From positions 3,909 through 13,413 of the forward strand of contig JABMDE010000005.1 in assembly GCA_015904055.1 (NCBI GenBank): DNA of 9,505 nt. The letters run 5' to 3'. The notes under the pieces were generated by a model. It made no database searches, had not been told where the DNA came from, and worked only from the letters and a program-made list of their open reading frames with translations. Positions 5,486 to 9,505 of this stretch are shown one piece after another. Positions within the stretch are counted from its first letter, which is position 1. Every line of letters begins with the position of its first letter. The translations under genes and the position numbers were made by a program. Origin of the DNA: Nitrospira sp. GTDB lineage: Bacteria; Nitrospirota; Nitrospiria; Nitrospirales; Nitrospiraceae.

Positions 5486-5719
5486 ATGCAATCCGACATC
5501 AAGCTCGATACCCTGGGCTACTTCTGCCCCATGCCGATTATCCTCACGTCGAAGAAAATCAAAGAACTGACGTTGGGACAGATACTCGAAGTCGTCTCCG
5601 ACGACGAAGGCATCAAGAAAGACATGCCGGCTTGGTGCGAAACCACCGGCCATCAGATGGTGGGGATGGAAGAAGAGCAGGCGAAGTCAGGACTGATCCC
5701 ACCCGCTCGTCCACGGTGA
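5486..5719 (+). CDS. tusA: TusA/SirA-family sulfur carrier protein
   Basis: The 77-residue product has the full TusA fold length and signature: LDTLGYFCPMPIILTSKKI, with the CPxP motif at 14-17 and Cys14 as the persulfide-carrying residue. A second cysteine, Cys51, lies in the loop MPAWCETTGH, at the position where many family members have one. AGGGAG (5472-5477) stands 8 nt before the ATG. The stop overlaps the GTG of the next gene by four bases (GTGA), indicating translational coupling. TusA proteins pass sulfane sulfur between persulfide proteins in thio-modification of tRNA, cofactor synthesis or sulfur oxidation. With DsrE2 directly upstream the sulfur-relay role is well supported, but the final acceptor is not shown. 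The gene symbol denotes family, not proven orthology to E. coli tusA. Confidence 0.88.
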   Translation: MQSDIKLDTLGYFCPMPIILTSKKIKELTLGQILEVVSDDEGIKKDMPAWCETTGHQMVGMEEEQAKSGLIPPARPR

Positions 5720-6981
5720 CGAACGGCGGCCTTCGCATTTTTCATTCAGTCAAACGGCAAGCAATTCCCCTGGGATTCGACCAGCGCCCCCTGGGACCAA
5801 TGGTGGGAACCCTGCTCGGCATGTTAGACGGCACACGCCAGACTGACGAGATCAGGACAGTCGTAGAGACCGCCCCGCGCGAAGCCAGAACGACGCTCAC
5901 CCGGCTGATGGAATTGCTGATTCAGCATGAGTGCCTTCTCAGTTCGCCCAAGACCTCGATCCGGCCACACTGGCTCGAATCCATACAGGACCGGGATATG
6001 GTGCATCTCGGCCACGCGGCGCTGCTCTATCGGCAACTGGACAACTTTTTCCTCTTCGACCCCTGGCTGCTCCCGTGGTTCGCCGAATCCTCCCTCCCTT
6101 CCCTGTGGGGCTCGCTCTTGCCCAAGCCATCGGCCGTGTTCTTAACGCACGATCACGACGATCATGTCGATCCTCGCACACTGCTCCACTTGCCAAAAGA
6201 CACGCCGATCATCGTACCCAGCCGGCGCAACCGGAAGACGTTCTTTTACGATTATCTACCGCTCCTACGGGAACTCGGATTTGGCCGCGTGGTTGAACTG
6301 GCGCATGGCGAGAGTTGGCCGTTCGAAGGCGGGACCATCGTCTCCGTGCCGTTCTACGGTGAGGACCCCTGCGATCTACAGATGCCGAGAAACTGCTACT
6401 TGATCAGCGACCGGGGCTACAACGTCCTCGTCCATGCGGACAGCGGGCCGGCCAACGACGGACGATCACCGCTGAAAGACGGCATCATCGCGCAACTGAC
6501 CGACAAATACGGTCCGATCCGGCTGGTGTTCGCATCGCAACAACAATTGCTCGAACTCCGAAGCCACACCGCCCATGCGCCCTTGTCTCATCCTGGCAAA
6601 TGGCTGGAGGTGGGTGAGAACGGCTATCTCACCAACGCCTATCTGGACGACCTATGCCAGGCGGCGCACGCGACTCTGTTCGTATCCTACGCCACCGGCG
6701 GCGCCGACTGGTACCCGGACCATTTGTCGTTCATGTTCAGCCGGCGAAACCCTGCGCGCACCGCGCTGCTCACAGCCCGGTGGGAGCGTCCAGAAACACT
6801 AAAAGACCTTCTCTCCCTGCACAATTGCGGGTATCATTGCTCGCGGGCGCTGGATCTGTATCGATCAACCAGCGATGCGCGTATCGAGGTCATCTCCACG
6901 GGCGACGCGCTGACCCCGTTGAGTCTCCACCGGCTGGATCACGGCGATCCGCCGTTCATGACAACAAGCCGGCACGTGTAG
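5716..6981 (+). CDS. Metallo-beta-lactamase-fold hydrolase (UlaG-like) with N-terminal helical domain
   Basis: The 421-residue protein is cytosolic. Residues about 18-76 ([21 protein letters not shown]...) form a helical domain similar in pattern to PqqD-like or winged-helix modules. Residues 95-350 are metallo-beta-lactamase fold: [10 protein letters not shown] (95-104), FLFDPWL, then the metal-binding THDHDDH (144-150; His145, His147, Asp149, His150), His240 with Asp242 in VHADSG, and a late [16 protein letters not shown] segment. The GHA and DPWL motifs place it with UlaG/RomA-type hydrolases. I use the GTG at 5716, which overlaps the tusA stop as GTGA. The frame is open to an ATG at 5632, but that would overlap tusA by 88 bases. 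No ribosome binding site is visible, consistent with coupling. The reaction is unknown; coexpression with sulfur carriers makes a sulfur-related or modified-peptide substrate possible, but this is inference. Confidence 0.8.
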   Translation: MTNGGLRIFHSVKRQAIPLGFDQRPLGPMVGTLLGMLDGTRQTDEIRTVVETAPREARTTLTRLMELLIQHECLLSSPKTSIRPHWLESIQDRDMVHLGHAALLYRQLDNFFLFDPWLLPWFAESSLPSLWGSLLPKPSAVFLTHDHDDHVDPRTLLHLPKDTPIIVPSRRNRKTFFYDYLPLLRELGFGRVVELAHGESWPFEGGTIVSVPFYGEDPCDLQMPRNCYLISDRGYNVLVHADSGPANDGRSPLKDGIIAQLTDKYGPIRLVFASQQQLLELRSHTAHAPLSHPGKWLEVGENGYLTNAYLDDLCQAAHATLFVSYATGGADWYPDHLSFMFSRRNPARTALLTARWERPETLKDLLSLHNCGYHCSRALDLYRSTSDARIEVISTGDALTPLSLHRLDHGDPPFMTTSRHV

Positions 6982-7015
6982 CCGGATTGTCATCGCAACG
7001 TTGAAAGGACCACAC

Positions 7016-8038
7016 ATGAGCGGGCCATCTTCTCCCATCTTGGTCACGGGGTCGGCGGGCTTTATCGGATTTCATGTGGCCCGGCGTCTGTTGGATCGCG
7101 GCGATGCTGTCATCGGCCTCGACAATCTCAACGACTACTACGACGTCCGGCTGAAAGAAGCACGCCTGGCCCAACTGACCGCTCACAAGGGATTCCGCTT
7201 CATCAAGCTGGATCTGGCCAATCGACAGGGCATGCGGGATCTCTTTGCCGACGAACCGATTCAGCGAGTGGTCCATCTGGCCGCACAAGCCGGTGTACGC
7301 TATTCACTCGTGAATCCTCACGCCTATACCGAAAGCAATCTCGAAGGCTTCATGAATATTCTGGAAGGCTGCCGCCATAGCCACGTCGCGCATCTGGTGT
7401 ACGCATCGTCCAGCTCCGTCTACGGCGGCAACACCCACATGCCGTTTTCCATCCACGACAATGTGGACCACCCCGTCTCGCTCTACGCCGCCACGAAGAA
7501 AGCCAATGAACTCATGGCCCACTGCTATGCACATTTGTATCGGATTCCCTGCACAGGTTTGCGATTTTTCACAGTCTACGGCCCGTGGGGCAGGCCTGAC
7601 ATGGCGCTGTTCATCTTCACGAAGGCGATTTTGGAAGGAACGCCGATCGAGGTATTCAATCACGGCAACATGCGGCGTGATTTTACCTATGTGGATGATA
7701 TCGTCGAGGGCATCATCCGAACCCTCGATCATCCGGCGACGGTCAATCCAGCCTGGTCAGGAGACAAGCCGGACCCCGGCACCAGTTCGGCACCGGCCCG
7801 CGTCTACAACATCGGCAACCACCAACCGGTGGAGCTGCTACACTTCATCGAGGTATTGGAACAGGCGCTCGGCAAGAAGGCAGAGAAGAAGCTGATGCCG
7901 TTGCAGCCGGGCGATGTGCCTGCCACCTACGCCGACATCGACGACCTCACACGCGATGTCGGATTCGCACCAGCCACGCCGATTGAAGAAGGCATTCCTC
8001 GCTTCGTGAAGTGGTATCGAGAGTTTTACCAAGCCTGA
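7016..8038 (+). CDS. UDP-glucuronate 4-epimerase-like NAD-dependent sugar epimerase (copy 2, complete)
   Basis: This 340-residue extended SDR is complete. ATG 7016 is chosen for the GAAAGGA at 7003-7009, 6 nt upstream; an in-frame TTG at 7001 overlaps that site. Residues 9-20 ([12 protein letters not shown]) hold the NAD-binding GxxGxx[20 protein letters not shown] (36-54) is highly typical of UDP-glucuronate epimerases. The active site has the serine run 131-134 and Tyr157-x3-Lys161. The C-terminal half has [14 protein letters not shown] (184-197) and RRDFTYVDD (220-228). It probably converts UDP-glucuronate to UDP-galacturonate for capsule, lipopolysaccharide or exopolysaccharide. It follows the hydrolase gene by 34 bp with no obvious promoter and may be cotranscribed with the sulfur genes. 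A 5-epimerase activity (lspL-type naming) is an alternative. Confidence 0.92.
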   Translation: MSGPSSPILVTGSAGFIGFHVARRLLDRGDAVIGLDNLNDYYDVRLKEARLAQLTAHKGFRFIKLDLANRQGMRDLFADEPIQRVVHLAAQAGVRYSLVNPHAYTESNLEGFMNILEGCRHSHVAHLVYASSSSVYGGNTHMPFSIHDNVDHPVSLYAATKKANELMAHCYAHLYRIPCTGLRFFTVYGPWGRPDMALFIFTKAILEGTPIEVFNHGNMRRDFTYVDDIVEGIIRTLDHPATVNPAWSGDKPDPGTSSAPARVYNIGNHQPVELLHFIEVLEQALGKKAEKKLMPLQPGDVPATYADIDDLTRDVGFAPATPIEEGIPRFVKWYREFYQA

Positions 8039-8068
8039 TAGAGACCAGCCTTCTCCCTTGTGGAAACC

Positions 8069-8638
8069 CTACGGACATCCAATCGGTATAAACCCTCTCC
8101 CGAAGATATCCGACAGGGTCACATAGCGCGCGTTATCGTAGAAGGAGTGGCTCGCCCCACGCTGATTGCGGCCGGAAAGGTCTCCGCCATACGACGGGTC
8201 AGATCCGAACCACAAGCCCCCACGGGTTTTCTGAACCAGCTGAAGCCATTCCATATACAGTCCACACACTTCGCCTTGCACTGAGCCGGAGGCTGTATTG
8301 CTTGCGTGCCAATCCCGAGCCCAATCCGGGACATTGCGCCCGCCCGTACCCGATGGTCGATCCTGGTAGGCCGGGACGTCGTAATGCGGTGCGGCAACTG
8401 GAGCGGGACGGGGAACAGTCGGCATATTCTCCAGCGACGGCACAACCGACAACGGCCTCAACATCATGACTCGACAACCCGCCCGTTCCTTGTTGGTATA
8501 GATCGTGTCGCCATCCGCCGTGAGGCATTCCCATACGCCTGTCGGTTCAGGAGCCGGCGGCGGAGTATCGGCTGATGCTGAACCAGACACCATTGCCACG
8601 AGCATGGATACTGAAAACATCATCTGTATGAGCCTCAT
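8069..8638 (-). CDS. Small exported protein of unknown function with four cysteines (copy 2)
   Basis: This is the second 189-residue member of the pair, with the same start context (GGAGGT at plus 8644-8649, 5 nt before the ATG). It has the same signal peptide layout (MRLIQMMFSVSMLVAMVSGSASA, then Asp24), and all four cysteines (38, 55, 125, 188) are retained. The 15 substitutions relative to copy 1 cluster in the signal peptide (five changes, all but one hydrophobic), the Pro-rich linker (such as Gly75 to Val, Gln85 to His) and positions 36, 46 and 57. Residues 123-176 are identical. The pattern is that of a functional exported protein with a conserved C-terminal domain and a relaxed N-terminal part. 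Its 3' end lies 30 bp from the convergent epimerase stop. Function unknown. Confidence 0.8.
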   Translation of the reverse strand: MRLIQMMFSVSMLVAMVSGSASADTPPPAPEPTGVWECLTADGDTIYTNKERAGCRVMMLRPLSVVPSLENMPTVPRPAPVAAPHYDVPAYQDRPSGTGGRNVPDWARDWHASNTASGSVQGEVCGLYMEWLQLVQKTRGGLWFGSDPSYGGDLSGRNQRGASHSFYDNARYVTLSDIFGRGFIPIGCP

Positions 8639-8684
8639 GGGGCACCTCCGTAAAAATGTAGCGATGAGCCGCGCACAGGCTCTC
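8639..8684 (-). promoter_or_regulatory. Conserved leader with hairpin and strong ribosome binding site (copy 2)
   Basis: This is identical to plus-strand 1242-1287. The GAGCC/GGCTC hairpin is at 8666-8682 and the ribosome binding site at 8644-8649. Confidence 0.45.
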
Positions 8685-8734
8685 CGGTCATTCCGTCCTC
8701 GTCCACGCGCACGCACAACTTACGCAATGGGACG

Positions 8735-8785
8735 TCCAAGAGTCTATGCCACTTTGGGAGGGGGAAACCCAACTCCTGAGCCGGT
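8735..8785. promoter_or_regulatory. 51-bp invariant element in the divergent intergenic region (copy 2)
   Basis: This is identical to 1338-1388. The rest of the 354-bp gene-free stretch 8639-8992 holds the leader block, this element and the weak antiporter promoter at 8857-8885. I see nothing else of note there. Confidence 0.4.
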
Positions 8786-8856
8786 TCCAAGAGATCCGGC
8801 CACCGGCAATCATCCGAACAGGGGCGTGCCGCAGGATCGGAACTGAACGCTTTACC

Positions 8857-8885
8857 TTGTTCACTTGCGGGCAATGAGGTATCCT
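8857..8885 (+). promoter_or_regulatory. Candidate sigma70 promoter of the antiporter gene (copy 2)
   Basis: TTGTTC (8857-8862) and TATCCT (8880-8885) are 17 bp apart, with both boxes identical to copy 1 and three spacer differences. The match to consensus is moderate. Confidence 0.35.
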
Positions 8886-8992
8886 CCACCCCATTCCAGG
8901 TGAAATGGTGAGAATCGATCCAGCTCGCGGATCGGAACTCCCTTTCTCCTTCATGTGGTTCCATTCAGGCGTTACCTCCCACAGGCCTCGCA

Positions 8993-9505
8993 ATGACCGA
9001 TACCGATGTCCTCAGCAACTTGCTGCTTATTTACACCGTCTCCATCGCGGTCGTGTTTCTCTTTCACCAGTTTCGCTTGTCCTCCATCGCCGGGTTTCTC
9101 GTCGCCGGATCCTTGATCGGACCGCATGGGTTCAACCTCATTTCAGACATCGGCACCGTGCAAGTGCTCGCGGAAATCGGGATTGCCCTATTGTTATTCA
9201 CCATCGGCATCGAGTTCTCGCTGGTCCAGCTCGCCTCACTGAAGCGGCTGCTCTTAGTCGCCGCACCGATTCAGGTCGGCGGTGTCATCGTCCTCGTGTG
9301 GCTCGGCGGCATCATCGCGGGAATACCGGGCCCGCAGGCGCTGTTCTGGGGCTTCCTGTTATCACTCAGCAGCACTGCGATCGTATTGAAGGCGCTGGCA
9401 GCAAGTGGAGACAGCGATGCGCCGCACGGCCGCGCAACCATCGGCATCCTGATCTTCCAGGACCTCGCCGTCGTGCCCATGATCCTGCTGACGCCGATTC
9501 TGGCC
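8993..9505 (+). CDS. Kef-type (CPA2) K+/H+ antiporter, 5' part (copy 2)
   Basis: The first 171 codons of the second antiporter run off the right edge of the window with the frame open. The protein starts MTDTDVLSNLLLIYTVSIAV and has the same membrane spans as copy 1, including GSLIGPHGF, LLLFTIGIEF and IFQDLAVVP with Asp157. Four residues differ from copy 1 (Thr2, Thr4, Ser30, Ser40) and 29 of 33 base changes are silent, so this copy has been under purifying selection. The family exchanges K+ or Na+ for H+ across the inner membrane under control of a C-terminal nucleotide-binding domain. Whether this copy is intact at the site where copy 1 is broken cannot be seen, because that site would lie about 340 bp beyond the window. 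Confidence 0.88.
   Translation, partial: MTDTDVLSNLLLIYTVSIAVVFLFHQFRLSSIAGFLVAGSLIGPHGFNLISDIGTVQVLAEIGIALLLFTIGIEFSLVQLASLKRLLLVAAPIQVGGVIVLVWLGGIIAGIPGPQALFWGFLLSLSSTAIVLKALAASGDSDAPHGRATIGILIFQDLAVVPMILLTPILA

Larger units (their letters stand above)
7398..9505 (+). repeat. Large direct repeat, copy 2
   Basis: This matches bases 1-2109 throughout, with about 92% identity and one single-base deletion. It contains the last 213 codons of the epimerase, the whole exported-protein gene, the divergent intergenic region and the first 171 codons of the antiporter. Because the window begins within copy 1, the repeat could include the epimerase 5' part and more to the left. Confidence 0.95.

Noticed and set aside
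5632..5715. Upstream ATG start for the metallohydrolase
   Set aside because: It would overlap tusA by 88 bases and adds a Gly/Arg-rich segment that is simply tusA in another frame. The GTGA overlap at 5716 is the normal coupling arrangement.

Overview
The window looks like chromosomal DNA of a GC-rich (about 60%) Gram-negative bacterium. Gene content and style suggest Nitrospira or a close relative in Nitrospirota; this is an inference from recollection, since no marker gene is present. There are no rRNA or tRNA genes, CRISPR arrays, transposases or phage genes.

The main feature is a large direct repeat. Bases 1-2109 recur at 7398-9505 in the same order and orientation (period 7397, dropping to 7396 after one single-base indel). 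Each copy carries, in order, a UDP-glucuronate-epimerase-type sugar epimerase (+), a small exported four-cysteine protein (-), and a Kef/CPA2-type K+/H+ antiporter (+). The window opens inside the epimerase of copy 1 and closes inside the antiporter of copy 2, so the outer limits of the repeat are not visible. A hand count gives about 92% nucleotide identity, so this is neither a fresh duplication nor a simple read-collapse error. It is either an old tandem duplication or a join of two related strains in a metagenome assembly. The antiporter of copy 1 carries a frameshift near base 2452, splitting it into a membrane half and a membrane-plus-RCK half; copy 2 is intact as far as it can be read.

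Between the repeats (about 3600-7000) lies a second block. A Rieske non-haem iron oxygenase runs on the minus strand, convergent with the antiporter. Divergent from it is a plus-strand operon of a DsrE2-family protein, a TusA-type sulfur carrier, a metallo-beta-lactamase-fold hydrolase with an extra N-terminal helical domain, and then the complete epimerase of copy 2. A well-formed sigma70-type promoter lies in front of the oxygenase and a second one in front of the DsrE2 gene. DsrE2 plus TusA suggests handling of protein-bound sulfane sulfur; the substrates of the hydrolase and the oxygenase cannot be read from sequence.

The two repeat copies act as a built-in comparative alignment. The epimerases differ at 38 of 641 bases but in only one residue. 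The exported protein differs at 15 of 189 residues. The 355-bp divergent intergenic region differs at about 40 positions, yet two stretches of 46 and 51 bp are identical, which marks them as likely regulatory or RNA elements.
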